Source: an uncultured Clostridia bacterium
GTDB lineage: Bacteria > Bacillota > Clostridia > Christensenellales > UBA1242
Assembly: GCA_944349765.1 (NCBI GenBank)
Contig: CALVNN010000012.1
Coordinates: 1 to 32,500 of the forward strand
Direction of reading: 5' to 3'
DNA: 32,500 nt
Under the pieces are notes generated by a model, which saw only the letters and a list, made by a program, of their open reading frames with translations, ran no database searches and was not told the DNA's origin. The position numbers and the translations under genes are program-made. Below, one piece after another: positions 16,926-26,160 of the stretch (positions are counted from its first letter, which is position 1; each line of letters begins with the position of its first letter).

Positions 16926-19900
16926 TTACTCATCCAAATCAAACATAGAATCTTCATCAAATTCTGTGGTTAATTGTTCATCAGTTGGATATACATCACC
17001 ATTTTCACTTAAGATAGTATCGTCCAATTCCAAATCTATATCACTTAATTGCTCTTCTTGCTTAGGTGCAAGTAAATCATGTTCGTCAATAGACATATCA
17101 TTGAGTGATATCTCTTGATGTTCTTCATTCATAACTGACACATCCAAAGCCAAAGCTTGCATTTCTTTGACCAACACTTTAAACGCCTCAGGAACACCAG
17201 GGTCACCTATAGGTTTGCCTTGTACAATAGACTCGTATGTCCTTTGACGACCAGAAATATCATCAGATTTTACAGTTAACATTTCTTGCAAAATGTGTGA
17301 AGCACCATAAGCTTCTAGAGCCCAAACTTCCATCTCACCAAAACGTTGACCACCAAACATAGCCTTACCACCCAAAGGTTGTTGAGTAACTAAAGCGTAA
17401 GGTCCAGTAGAACGTGCGTGCATCTTGCTATCAACCATATGGTCTAGCTTGATCATATAACGATAACCTACAGTTACCTTATTATCAAAAGGCAAACCTG
17501 TTCTACCATCATAAAGTGTCATCTTACCATCTTCTGGCAAGTTGTTTTCTCTTAGTAGCTGTTGTATTTGAGCATCAGTAGCTCCATCAAAACAAGGAGT
17601 AACAACATTCCACCCTAAGCTCTTAGCAGCCAACCCCAAATGAGTCTCAAATAACTGACCTAAGTTGTTACGAGAAGGAATACCAAGAGGAGTTAGCAAT
17701 ATATCTATAGGTTGACCATTAGCAAGGAATGGCATATCTTCAACTGGTACCACCTTACTTATAACACCTTTGTCACCATAACGTCCTGCCATCTTATCAC
17801 CAACAGAAATCTTTCGCTTTTGAGCAACTATGACTTTTACCATCATATTTACGCCGGCTTCTAGGTCGTCTTTGTTTTTACGACTAAACACTTGAACATC
17901 TACTACTACACCGCCGTGACCATGTTGTACACGAAGTGAGGTATCCTTAACTTCTCTAGCTTTTTCACCAAAGATAGCTCTAAGTAGTCTCTCCTCAGGT
18001 GTAAGCTCTGTCTCACCCTTAGGTGTTGTCTTACCTACTAGTATATCACCTGGGCGGACCTCAGCACCTACACGAATGATACCCCTTTCGTCAAGGTTTT
18101 TCAAAGCCTCTTCGCCTAGATTAGGTATATCTCTAGTTATTTCTTCATCACCTAGTTTTATAGAACGAGCTTTTACTTCCTCTACTTTTAGGGTAATTGA
18201 AGTGTAAATGTCTTCTTTTGCCATTCTCTCACTCACGATAATAGCATCTTCGTAGTTATAGCCCTCCCAGTTTAGGTAAGCTACCAATACATTTCGACCT
18301 AATGCAAGTTCGCCATTGTGAGTTGAAAAACCATCAGCTATCAAATCTCCAGCTTTTACACGTTCCCCATTCTCAACACTTGGTCTTTGGTTGAAACAAG
18401 TCTCTTGGTTTGATTTGTTGTGCTTGATAAGAGTGTATGTGTCAAGCTCTCCATTGTCAGCTCTGACTCTAACCTCTAAAGCATCCACATATTCTACTAC
18501 ACCATCACGCTTAGCTCGAACCATTGAGCCACTATCCCTAGCTATATAGTATTCCATACCAGTAGCTACAATAGGAGCTTCTGTTTGAAGTAGAGGCACA
18601 GCTTGACGCTCCATGTTTGTACCAAATGCAGCACGAGCTGCCTCATTTTTATCCACAAATGGAATAAGTGAAGTGGTAACAGATATTATTTGGTTAGGAG
18701 CCAAATCTACAAAGTCAACCTTTTCAGCTGGGATTTCTACAATGTTGTCATCTTGACGAGCTATGACTATACTATTAGCCAAACAACCATTTTCGTCTAG
18801 TGGTTCTGTAGCTTGTCCTATATAATAGCCAACTTCATCATCAGCTGTCATGTATACTATTTCATCTGTTACTTTTTTATTTACAACTCTTCTATAAGGA
18901 GTCTCAATAAATCCAAATTCATTTATCTTAGCGTATAAAGCTAAGTTAGTGACAAGACCAACACCTTGTCCTTCAGGAGTTTCCACAGCACAAATACGAC
19001 CATATTGAGTATAGTGGATATCACGAACCTCAGCACTAGCTCTTTCCTTCTTAATACCACCAGGGCCTACGGAGCTTAATTTACGCTTTTGTGCAAGACC
19101 TGAAATAGGGTTAACTTGGTCCATAAGCTGACAAAGTTGAGATGAACTAACAAAATTCTTCAATTCTTTGTTGATATGTCTAGCATTCATAACCTGTGAA
19201 GGCATTAAATTGTCCATATCCTGAGATTGCATAGTCTCTTTTGCTGAAGTAACCAGCTTCATAACACCTGTTCTGAATGCGTTTTGCATAAGTTCGCCAG
19301 CTGGGCTCACTCTTCTATTAGCAAGGTTATCAATGTCGTCTTTATAACCAAAACCAGCATCCAAATCTAAATGATAGCTAATCATTGCTAATATATCATC
19401 TAATGTTAAATGTGTAATACAAAGGTTCTCAACATTATCATTAACTATCTTAATTTTCTCTTCTTTTGTGGTAGCTCCTTCTAATAAATCCTTTAAATTT
19501 GGATAATATACAGAAGTCTTAACATCAAGGTCTTTTGCATCACAACCTATAATTTCGTGAGCAAACACTTGATTGTTACCTACTACTCTATGCGCCTTAT
19601 CGTTAACTATTACATCTACAACATTAACGCCTTGATTTACCATATTTACAGCTTGCTCGTAAGTAATCACCTCGCCAGCTTTCACCAAAGTCTTACGACC
19701 TACAGTAATATTATTTGCACTGGTCATCCCCTTGATACGAGTAGGTAAATATAATTTTTTATTGATTTTATAACGGCCAACTTCAGCTAAGTTGTATTGA
19801 TGAGTAAAGAAAATGTCATTTATAAACTTTCTAGTTGCGTTAGCATCTGGTATATCGTTTGGACGCATACGTCTAGCTAGTTCAATAAGACACTCTTCTT

Positions 19901-20597
19901 GAGTCTTCATATCTTCTTTCTCAAGCAAAGATGAAACGACTCTATTGTCTCCAAAATATTTAACAATATCTTGATTAGATAGCCCGAAACACTTTAAGAA
20001 TGTAACAATGGTAACTTTACTAGACCTATCTAGCACCATTTTAATTACATCAGCACTGCTCTGTTCGGTCTCAAGCCAAGTACCACGGAAAGGAATAAGA
20101 GTAGACTTAAATAATTCTTTACCAGTCTTGTCTATTTCGCCATCATAGTACACGCCAGGGGATCTAACAATTTGATTAACCACAACTTTTTCTGAGCCAT
20201 TAGAGATAAAAGAACCATCTTCGGTCATAAAAGGTATATCACCTAAGAAAACCTCTTGCTCTCTAGCCTCACCAGTCTCAGTAATGACCAAACGCACTTT
20301 AACTTTCAAAGGCACCGAATAAGTAATGCCTTTTCGTTTGCATTCTTGCTTAGAAAAGCGTGGATTTAGATCAACATGATAATCTACAAAATATAAGTAA
20401 GCTTTACCAGAAAAGTCAATTATAGGTGAAAACTCATTTAAAATATCGCCAATACCTTTTTCCAAAAAATTTTTGTAAGATTGCTTAGGTATCTCAAGTA
20501 AGTCTTGAATAGGTTGGATATTTTCCACTCTACCAAAAGAATAACGTTCTGCTTTGCCTAATTTGACTTTTTTAATATTTGACAAGTAATCCGCCAT
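16926..20597 (-). CDS. rpoB: RNA polymerase beta subunit
   Basis: Second large subunit of RNA polymerase, full length at 1223 aa. Conserved blocks include GYNYEDAII, KMAGRYGDKG (935-944), KLDHMVDSKMHARSTGPY, GGQRFGEMEVWALEAYGA and the C-terminal VKSDDISGR. Two deviations stand out. The usual KMAGRHGNKG has Tyr and Asp (Y940, D942). The rifampicin cluster reads SSSQLCQLMDQ, then AQKRKLSSVGPGG, with Q503 at the E. coli H526 position and K506 at R529. ETPEGPNIG reads ETPEGQGVG. The C-terminal tail (about 1150-1223) is very acidic. No rplJ or rplL gene precedes it. Its own promoter and a 310-nt structured leader lie upstream. AAGGAG is 8 nt before ATG. Confidence 0.98.
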   Translation of the reverse strand: MADYLSNIKKVKLGKAERYSFGRVENIQPIQDLLEIPKQSYKNFLEKGIGDILNEFSPIIDFSGKAYLYFVDYHVDLNPRFSKQECKRKGITYSVPLKVKVRLVITETGEAREQEVFLGDIPFMTEDGSFISNGSEKVVVNQIVRSPGVYYDGEIDKTGKELFKSTLIPFRGTWLETEQSSADVIKMVLDRSSKVTIVTFLKCFGLSNQDIVKYFGDNRVVSSLLEKEDMKTQEECLIELARRMRPNDIPDANATRKFINDIFFTHQYNLAEVGRYKINKKLYLPTRIKGMTSANNITVGRKTLVKAGEVITYEQAVNMVNQGVNVVDVIVNDKAHRVVGNNQVFAHEIIGCDAKDLDVKTSVYYPNLKDLLEGATTKEEKIKIVNDNVENLCITHLTLDDILAMISYHLDLDAGFGYKDDIDNLANRRVSPAGELMQNAFRTGVMKLVTSAKETMQSQDMDNLMPSQVMNARHINKELKNFVSSSQLCQLMDQVNPISGLAQKRKLSSVGPGGIKKERASAEVRDIHYTQYGRICAVETPEGQGVGLVTNLALYAKINEFGFIETPYRRVVNKKVTDEIVYMTADDEVGYYIGQATEPLDENGCLANSIVIARQDDNIVEIPAEKVDFVDLAPNQIISVTTSLIPFVDKNEAARAAFGTNMERQAVPLLQTEAPIVATGMEYYIARDSGSMVRAKRDGVVEYVDALEVRVRADNGELDTYTLIKHNKSNQETCFNQRPSVENGERVKAGDLIADGFSTHNGELALGRNVLVAYLNWEGYNYEDAIIVSERMAKEDIYTSITLKVEEVKARSIKLGDEEITRDIPNLGEEALKNLDERGIIRVGAEVRPGDILVGKTTPKGETELTPEERLLRAIFGEKAREVKDTSLRVQHGHGGVVVDVQVFSRKNKDDLEAGVNMMVKVIVAQKRKISVGDKMAGRYGDKGVISKVVPVEDMPFLANGQPIDILLTPLGIPSRNNLGQLFETHLGLAAKSLGWNVVTPCFDGATDAQIQQLLRENNLPEDGKMTLYDGRTGLPFDNKVTVGYRYMIKLDHMVDSKMHARSTGPYALVTQQPLGGKAMFGGQRFGEMEVWALEAYGASHILQEMLTVKSDDISGRQRTYESIVQGKPIGDPGVPEAFKVLVKEMQALALDVSVMNEEHQEISLNDMSIDEHDLLAPKQEEQLSDIDLELDDTILSENGDVYPTDEQLTTEFDEDSMFDLDE

Positions 20598-20796
20598 TTA
20601 GTATTCTCCTTAATATATTTAATTCTTAGTAATCTTAAATTTTGGCTATATCTACAATGTTGTATTTGCATCTAAGGTTGAACTTTAAAATCACTTAAAG
20701 CAATTTTTTTAATAAAAACATCAACTCTAGACGTTAGCATATTAAGTAGTCAAATGAAATGCGAACTCACATAGAACGGTCCACTTTCCCAAAATC

Positions 20797-20855
20797 CAAT
20801 TTAAACGACAAAAAGGCACTATCAAAACGTGCCTTAAAAATATTCATTTAAATTG
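20797..20855 (-). promoter_or_regulatory. Nested stem-loop in rpoB leader, attenuator-like
   Basis: The outer stem pairs CAATTTAAA with TTTAAATTG (20797-20805 with 20847-20855). The inner stem pairs AAGGCAC with GTGCCTT (20813-20819 with 20829-20835) and, on the minus strand, runs into TTTTTGTCG. This resembles an intrinsic terminator about 80-100 nt after the predicted start of transcription, so it may attenuate rpoBC. Confidence 0.6.
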
Positions 20856-20918
20856 TCTTAAAGTTATAAACACCCAAAAACTTCATATCTATGCAAACTA
20901 CCCCATAATATACCAGTT

Positions 20919-20947
20919 ATATTAACAGATGCAAGAGGTTTTGTCAA
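20919..20947 (-). promoter_or_regulatory. Promoter of rpoB-rpoC
   Basis: TTGACA (20942-20947), 17-nt spacer, TAATAT (20919-20924) on the minus strand. It lies about 310 nt upstream of the rpoB start codon. Confidence 0.8.
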
Positions 20948-21030
20948 CATATTTTCAACAATTTTTTTATGAAATTTAAAAATATGAGGTAAAAAATACT
21001 ATTTTTATCAAATATTTTGTGTTTTTTTGA

Positions 21031-23541
21031 CTATTTCAACAAAGTTTTTCCACTATTTATGTCAACTGTTAAAGGAATATCTAGTTTTACTGCATTCATC
21101 ATACAATCTTTCATTAATTGACTTACCGTCTCTATCTCCTCTTTAGGGGCATCAACTACAAGTTCATCGTGAATTTGCAAAACAAGTTTAGATTTAAAGC
21201 CACCCTCTTTCAAACTATTAAATAATCGTATCATTGCTATTTTAATTATGTCCGACGCCGTCCCTTGTAAAGGTGTATTGATAGCCACTCTCTCTCCAAA
21301 CAATCGAAGCTGTCTATTACTTGAAGACAATTCTGGTATACGCCTCTTTCTCTTAAATAACGTATGCACGACATTATTGTTATCTTTTGCATTTTGTTTG
21401 CATTCGTCAATATACTTTTTTACAAGTGGATAAGTAGCAAAATATGAATCTATAAATCTTTGGGCTGTGCCAAAGTCAGTATTGATTCCCTTACTTAATC
21501 CAAAAGCACCCTGTCCATAGATAATACCAAAATTTACAGCCTTTGCATCTCGCCTTTGTTCTTTGGTAACATATTCTATAGGAATTCCATATATTTTTGA
21601 AGCTGTGGAAGCATGAATATCTTCGTTTTTCAAAAATGCGTCAACAAAACCGGGGTCTTTACTAAAACTAGCCATTAACCTAAGCTCAATTTGGCTATAA
21701 TCCGCACTAATTAGTTCACCGCCATCAAATCTACTAACAAACATATTACGAATCAGACGAGCCTCGTCATCACGAGCTGGAATGTTTTGCATATTGGGAT
21801 CTGTACTGCTCAATCTTCCTGTGGCTGTAGACATTTGATTAAAGGTAGTATGAATAAAACCATTTTTCTCATATTTAATATAATTATCTATATAGGTATT
21901 TTTCATTTTCAAGATCTTTCTATATCTTATTATCAAAGGAATAATAGGGTGGCTGTCCTTTAACATTTCCAAATGCTCTATTGCTGTTGAATGCTTTTTA
22001 TTACTATACAATTTCAACTCATTGAAAAGCACCTCACCCATTTGCTTAGGCGAATTTATATTAAAAGGGTGCCCCGCAAGCTCATAAATATACTCGGTAA
22101 GTTCTTTAAGTTCGGAATCATACTTAATTTCGCTATCCCTAACTAGATCCATATCAAGTTTTATACCAGCCTCTTCCATATCATATAAAATGTCGGTTAG
22201 AGGAGCTTCTATATTGGTATACAATTCGTACAAATCTTCATCTTTTAATTCTTGTAAAAGTTTTTCGTACGAATTATAGATACTCACCACTTCAGATTCA
22301 AAACCCATTCTTATGCAAAATTGTTTAATATCAAGAGCTTTATCATTTGCATCTATCAAATATTGAGCAAGTTCTGCATCAAAGCAAGCTTTTACCTGAA
22401 GTCCTATTTCACCTAACTTGCGTCTTAAATCTTTTTTTCCGTACACTACTATATCAATATTTTTATTGAGGATTTCTTGTAGTTTATCTTTTTGCTGATC
22501 ATTCATACCTAGCATATCTTCAGATAAATTCAATGCATAATCCGTCTTACCATCGGTGCATATGTGCAATTTGTCATTTAGATACAAAGCTAATCTTTGA
22601 GTACTTGATATTGACTCTAAGAAGTCGCCTAATTCAACCCCACCCACTTCTTTGACCTCACAACTTTCAAGCCCTAAGTTTTCGTCTTTTAAAAATAAGT
22701 TGTCTTTTTTTATAAGTATAGCAAACTGATATTTAATAAATAGCAACTTCACTTTATTGCTAAAAGGAAACTGATACTTGCAGTCTTTTAGCTCGCAGTC
22801 TATATCACAATCAGTCTTTATTGTAGCTAAAGTGTAGGACAAGTATGCCATATCTTTATCAGTTGAAAGTTTGTTTTTTAACGAAGTAGTCAAATCTTCC
22901 AAATGTTCATACACATTATCAAGGGTCCCGTATTCTCTTATGAGTTTGTACGCACTGACTTCGCCCACTCCTCTTACGCCGGGGATATTATCTGACTTAT
23001 CACCCATCAAAGCTTTTACATCAATGACTTGACGTGGGGTAATCCCATACTCACTCATAAGCGACTCTTTATTCATTACGGCTATTTCACTTATACCTTT
23101 TTTCGTAAGCCATACATCGGTAGTGTCGTCTATTAATTGTAGGCTATCTCTATCTCCAGTAAGTATCATAGTAGGCACTTTGAAGCGTTTTGCTAACGTA
23201 CCTATAATATCGTCCGCCTCTATGCCTTGTATCTTAATGGTCTTTATATCCATTGCATCTAGCACTTCTTGAAGCAACGAAAATTGCATTCCAAGTTCGC
23301 TAGGAGTCTCACCTCTCGTCCCTTTGTAATCACTGTAAATTTCGTTACGAAAGGTCTTCCTTTCATAATCCATAGCTACGACAATATGCGTCGGTTTTTG
23401 TTCTTGTATAATCTTTATAAGCATATTACAAAATCCAAATACAGCATTGGTATACACGCCATCACTATTAGTTAAGAGAGGCAGTGCATAAAATGCTCTA
23501 TTCAACAAGCTATTACCATCTATAATAAGAAGTTTGTCCAT
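21031..23541 (-). CDS. polA: DNA polymerase I
   Basis: Gap-filling and Okazaki-fragment polymerase, 836 aa. The N-terminal 5'-nuclease domain (1-280) has LIIDGNSLLNRAFYA, ADDIIGTLA, TGDRDSLQL and GDKSDNIPGVRGVG. The middle 3'-5' exonuclease-like domain (about 290-460) lacks the DxE metal motif (LALYLNDKL is found instead), so proofreading is probably absent, as in Bacillus Pol I. The polymerase domain has DYSQIELRLMA (motif A), RRDAKAVNFGIIYG (motif B) and QIHDELVVD (motif C). It is shorter than E. coli Pol I (928 aa) mainly in the middle domain. It follows the DEAD-box gene by 13 bp with AGAGGAG before ATG, so the two are co-transcribed. Confidence 0.97.
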   Translation of the reverse strand: MDKLLIIDGNSLLNRAFYALPLLTNSDGVYTNAVFGFCNMLIKIIQEQKPTHIVVAMDYERKTFRNEIYSDYKGTRGETPSELGMQFSLLQEVLDAMDIKTIKIQGIEADDIIGTLAKRFKVPTMILTGDRDSLQLIDDTTDVWLTKKGISEIAVMNKESLMSEYGITPRQVIDVKALMGDKSDNIPGVRGVGEVSAYKLIREYGTLDNVYEHLEDLTTSLKNKLSTDKDMAYLSYTLATIKTDCDIDCELKDCKYQFPFSNKVKLLFIKYQFAILIKKDNLFLKDENLGLESCEVKEVGGVELGDFLESISSTQRLALYLNDKLHICTDGKTDYALNLSEDMLGMNDQQKDKLQEILNKNIDIVVYGKKDLRRKLGEIGLQVKACFDAELAQYLIDANDKALDIKQFCIRMGFESEVVSIYNSYEKLLQELKDEDLYELYTNIEAPLTDILYDMEEAGIKLDMDLVRDSEIKYDSELKELTEYIYELAGHPFNINSPKQMGEVLFNELKLYSNKKHSTAIEHLEMLKDSHPIIPLIIRYRKILKMKNTYIDNYIKYEKNGFIHTTFNQMSTATGRLSSTDPNMQNIPARDDEARLIRNMFVSRFDGGELISADYSQIELRLMASFSKDPGFVDAFLKNEDIHASTASKIYGIPIEYVTKEQRRDAKAVNFGIIYGQGAFGLSKGINTDFGTAQRFIDSYFATYPLVKKYIDECKQNAKDNNNVVHTLFKRKRRIPELSSSNRQLRLFGERVAINTPLQGTASDIIKIAMIRLFNSLKEGGFKSKLVLQIHDELVVDAPKEEIETVSQLMKDCMMNAVKLDIPLTVDINSGKTLLK

Positions 23542-23554
23542 AAAGTTTACTCCT

Positions 23555-24835
23555 CTATTTTTTACGACTTTTTGCTCTTACACTTTTTTTATTTGTTTTG
23601 TTATTAAAATGTTCACTTTTATAAGATTTATTATCTTTTTTGTGATTTTTAGACTTAACTGCAAACTTTTGATTAACATTTTTATTAGACTTTTTTGCAT
23701 TATTCTTTATATGTTTTACGGCAGTACTACTACCTATAATTTTTTCAGATAAATTTGTATTTGTTGACTTACACAATTCTTTTAGTCTTCTAAGCTGGTC
23801 GCCATTATTGATAATAGTTATTGCCTTGCCGTCTTTTCCAGCCCTACCTGTACGACCTATTCTATGAATATACGGCTCATTTTTAAGTGGCATATCAAAA
23901 TTAATAACCAGCGTCAAATCTTGCACATCTATACCACGCCCAGCCACATCAGTAGCTATAAGCGTATTGCATTTATTGTCTTTAAAAAGTGACATAGTTT
24001 GTTTTCGCTCTCTTTGATCCATATCGCCATGCAAAGTCAAGCTTTTATAGCTATTATCCCTTAGTAAGTTAGCTATAGTTTGCGTCATTTTCTTAGTATT
24101 GCAGAATATAATTTTTCGCTCTTTATTGTACTCTCTTAGTAGTTCTATCAATGCTTGTTTTTTATCTTTTAGCCCTACATTCACATAAAATTGTTTTACT
24201 TTATCTATAGGTGAATTACTTTTACCTATTTGAATATGAACCGCATTCTTTTGATAAGTGTTAGTAATCTTCTTTACTTCATTACTTAAAGTAGCCGAAA
24301 ACATAACTATTTGCGTATCTTTATTTACACCGCCGAGTATTTTATCTATGTCAGGTTTAAAGCCCATATTTAACATTTCGTCAGCTTCGTCTAGGACAAC
24401 CATTTTGATATCTTTTAGTTTTAGCGACCGCCTATCTATGTGGTCTATCAAACGCCCCGGCGTACCAACAACAATCTTTGCACCCTTCTTCACTAGCTTT
24501 ATCTGTCTAACAAAATCAGAACCACCATACAAAGGCACTACACTCGCCCCTTCTTTAAAACTGGCTATAGCTTTTATATCGTCATTGACCTGAATGGCTA
24601 GCTCCCTAGTCGGACAAATAATAAGCACTTCTACGCCCTTTTGCTCTACATCTATCATTTCAAGTGCAGGCAAACCAAAAGCCAAAGTCTTACCCGACCC
24701 CGTCTCACTACCAGCAAGCACGTCTTTACCTTGCAATATTAAAGGAATAGCCTCAGCCTGTATCTTGGTTGGTTCGACAAACCCTCTTTCATTTAAAGCA
24801 TCTACTATCCACTTACTCAATTCCCAATTTCGCAT
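23555..24835 (-). CDS. DEAD-box RNA helicase
   Basis: ATP-dependent RNA remodelling enzyme, 426 aa. Motifs in order: Q motif region (EPTKIQAEAIP), motif I GSETGSGKT (about 42-50; the usual residue before TGSGKT is not Glu), PTRELA, GTPGRL, DEAD, SAT, then ATDVAGRGIDV and HRIGRTGRAG. After about residue 350 the core gives way to a Lys/Asn/Ser-rich basic tail of about 70 residues, typical of CshA/DeaD-type RNA tethering. No DbpA RNA-binding domain is present, so CshA/RhlE-like roles in mRNA decay or ribosome assembly are likelier. It has a strong promoter and is followed by polA. Confidence 0.93.
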   Translation of the reverse strand: MRNWELSKWIVDALNERGFVEPTKIQAEAIPLILQGKDVLAGSETGSGKTLAFGLPALEMIDVEQKGVEVLIICPTRELAIQVNDDIKAIASFKEGASVVPLYGGSDFVRQIKLVKKGAKIVVGTPGRLIDHIDRRSLKLKDIKMVVLDEADEMLNMGFKPDIDKILGGVNKDTQIVMFSATLSNEVKKITNTYQKNAVHIQIGKSNSPIDKVKQFYVNVGLKDKKQALIELLREYNKERKIIFCNTKKMTQTIANLLRDNSYKSLTLHGDMDQRERKQTMSLFKDNKCNTLIATDVAGRGIDVQDLTLVINFDMPLKNEPYIHRIGRTGRAGKDGKAITIINNGDQLRRLKELCKSTNTNLSEKIIGSSTAVKHIKNNAKKSNKNVNQKFAVKSKNHKKDNKSYKSEHFNNKTNKKSVRAKSRKK

Positions 24836-24908
24836 TTTTAAACTCCTAAAACTTCAAAAAAAGGATTCGCAGGCTAGAAGCCTCAAACCCTAGAACACTT
24901 TACACAAA

Positions 24909-24937
24909 AGTATATCAAATAAATACGCCTTTGTCAA
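24909..24937 (-). promoter_or_regulatory. Promoter of DEAD-box/polA operon
   Basis: TTGACA (24932-24937), 17-nt spacer, TATACT (24909-24914) on the minus strand. A small hairpin (AGGCT/AGCCT, 24871-24883) lies in the 65-nt leader. Confidence 0.8.
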
Positions 24938-24955
24938 TTAATAATAATGACCTTT

Positions 24956-25792
24956 TTATCTTGTATTTTCTTTTTCAAGTGACATTGCACTCTGCTCTAC
25001 TGGTCTGTAGTAATCGGCACAAATATCTTTATCCTTTAGAGCTTCAAGCACCATTTCTTTAGTAATAGTCGGTTTTTTATAGAGCCCTGCAAGTGCTCGA
25101 AAATCTCTCTGATGAAATTTCGCATCTTGTGAATTGATAGCGTAACTATTCATTAAAGTGTGCCCATTATACTCATCCTTATACACGTCATTGAGTCCCA
25201 ACATATGAGCTATCTCGTGAAGTATAATACGCCTAATATTATGTACTCCGCCTTTTTCTATATCCTCAGTATTTATGAATACTTTTCCTATAACATTCTT
25301 ATTTAGCACCATCCTACTAAAAGGTGTAGCTACCCTAGCACCAGCATAAGCTGTCTCATCAATATTTTCTCTATTGACACTTATCCATTCATCTTCAAGT
25401 GGTAATATTCTTATATCACCCTCACCTTGTACTATTTTGAATTTGTAATCGTCATTTATGAGTTCAAAAGCTCTATTTAGATATTCGACATTCTGCGCTG
25501 TTGCTTCGTGATACTTTTCATCCAGCTTGTCACTAACACTTATAGCTATTCCATCTTTCTTTGCAAACCATGTATTATAACCATGAAAATTCCTATCAAA
25601 TAATAAATTACTATCTACCTCAAGTTCGCTTAAATCTTTTGCAGTTACAGTAGGATCTTTTGGCTCTACATAATCTTTCAACTGAGTCTCAGAAGCAAGA
25701 GCAATAGACGTAAAAGTCAAACCAGTTACCATTGCTATTGTCAAATTTGTGGATGTCGTCTTTAAAAATGATTTAATCTTGCCTTTTTTCAT
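24956..25792 (-). CDS. Secreted metzincin-type zinc protease
   Basis: 278 aa with a Sec signal peptide: a basic start (MKKGKIKSFLKTT), a hydrophobic core (about 18-33) and a probable cut after ALA at residue 33. The catalytic motif is H192-E193-x2-H196-x2-G199-x2-D202 (HEIAHMLGLND), the metzincin form with Asp as third ligand, as in snapalysin-like peptidases. A probable Met-turn is M214 in TLMNSY. The fold resembles matrixins, but the sequence outside the motif is not recognised. No LPxTG or membrane anchor follows, so it is likely released. AGGTGAG before its ATG overlaps the stop of the upstream stub, suggesting that it was once translationally coupled to a tandem copy. Confidence 0.85.
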   Translation of the reverse strand: MKKGKIKSFLKTTSTNLTIAMVTGLTFTSIALASETQLKDYVEPKDPTVTAKDLSELEVDSNLLFDRNFHGYNTWFAKKDGIAISVSDKLDEKYHEATAQNVEYLNRAFELINDDYKFKIVQGEGDIRILPLEDEWISVNRENIDETAYAGARVATPFSRMVLNKNVIGKVFINTEDIEKGGVHNIRRIILHEIAHMLGLNDVYKDEYNGHTLMNSYAINSQDAKFHQRDFRALAGLYKKPTITKEMVLEALKDKDICADYYRPVEQSAMSLEKENTR

Positions 25793-25798
25793 AAATTC

Positions 25799-25870
25799 TC
25801 ACCTTATATTGTCTTTTTCTATGTTACTATAGTAATCAGCTACATAGTTTTTATCTTTTAAAAAATTCAT
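25799..25870 (-). pseudogene. C-terminal stub of a metzincin paralogue
   Basis: The minus strand reads MNFLKDKNYVADYYSNIEKD and ends at a TGA at 25799-25801. This matches the C-terminal tail of the neighbouring protease (ALKDKDICADYYRPVEQ). Homology stops at about 25870, exactly where a transposase remnant begins on the other strand. It is best read as the end of a tandem protease copy whose remainder was lost through an IS insertion and deletion. It is too short to be a functional gene. Confidence 0.75.
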
Positions 25871-26146
25871 GGAACCATATTACATTCAGACCAGGGTTTC
25901 CAATACACATCTTACGAATACAAAGCTATTTGTGAATCCAATGGAATACAAATCTCTATGTCTAGAAAAGGCACTCCTATTGACGACTCTCCAATGGATA
26001 GTTTTCATGGAATTCTCAAAAAAGAAACTTTGTATAATAATGATATCAAAAGTTTACAAGAATATCAAGCACTAGTCGAAGATTGGATTGAATTCTATAA
26101 CACAAAAAGATTAAAAAATAGGAAGAAATCTAAAATTTCTTCCTAG
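25868..26146 (+). pseudogene. IS3-family transposase OrfB remnant
   Basis: The open frame encodes HSDQGFQYTSYEYKAICESN, then SMSRKGTPIDDSPMDSFHG, then LKKETLYNN and a final WIEFYNTKR. This is the C-terminal third of an IS3/IS150-type integrase, including the HSDQG catalytic Asp. The usual catalytic Glu of the NAxMESF block is Asp here (SPMDSF). The first two thirds, OrfA and the left inverted repeat are missing, and the end runs into KNRKKSKISS and a stop. A dead fragment; no intact copy is in the window. Confidence 0.85.
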
Positions 26147-26156
26147 TGGTTTTTTA
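26120..26156 (+). terminator. Hairpin at the 3' end of the IS remnant
   Basis: AGGAAGAAAT (26120-26129) pairs with ATTTCTTCCT (26135-26144), followed by GTGGTTTTTT. It overlaps the last codons of the transposase remnant and looks like the element's own terminator. Confidence 0.65.
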
Positions 26157-26160
26157 TTTT

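Larger units (their letters stand above)
20598..21030 (-). other. Leader region between polA and rpoB
   Basis: 433 bp without a gene. It contains the rpoB promoter (20919-20947), a nested stem-loop (20797-20855) and about 200 nt of further untranslated leader. No tRNA, small ORF with a ribosome site, or known riboswitch is recognisable. Confidence 0.7.

Noticed and set aside
18935-18985. Horizontal origin of rpoB from an archaeal or Pol II type source, because ETPEGQGVGLVTNLAL resembles Rpb2
   Set aside because: The rest of RpoB is clearly bacterial in length and order of blocks. The likeness is a few residues only and is better explained by convergence.
13355-20597. Decaying or duplicate rpoB/rpoC pseudogenes
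   Set aside because: Both frames are uninterrupted, of normal length, with good ribosome sites, conserved zinc sites and intact Mg-binding Asp, so they look functional despite the unusual residues.
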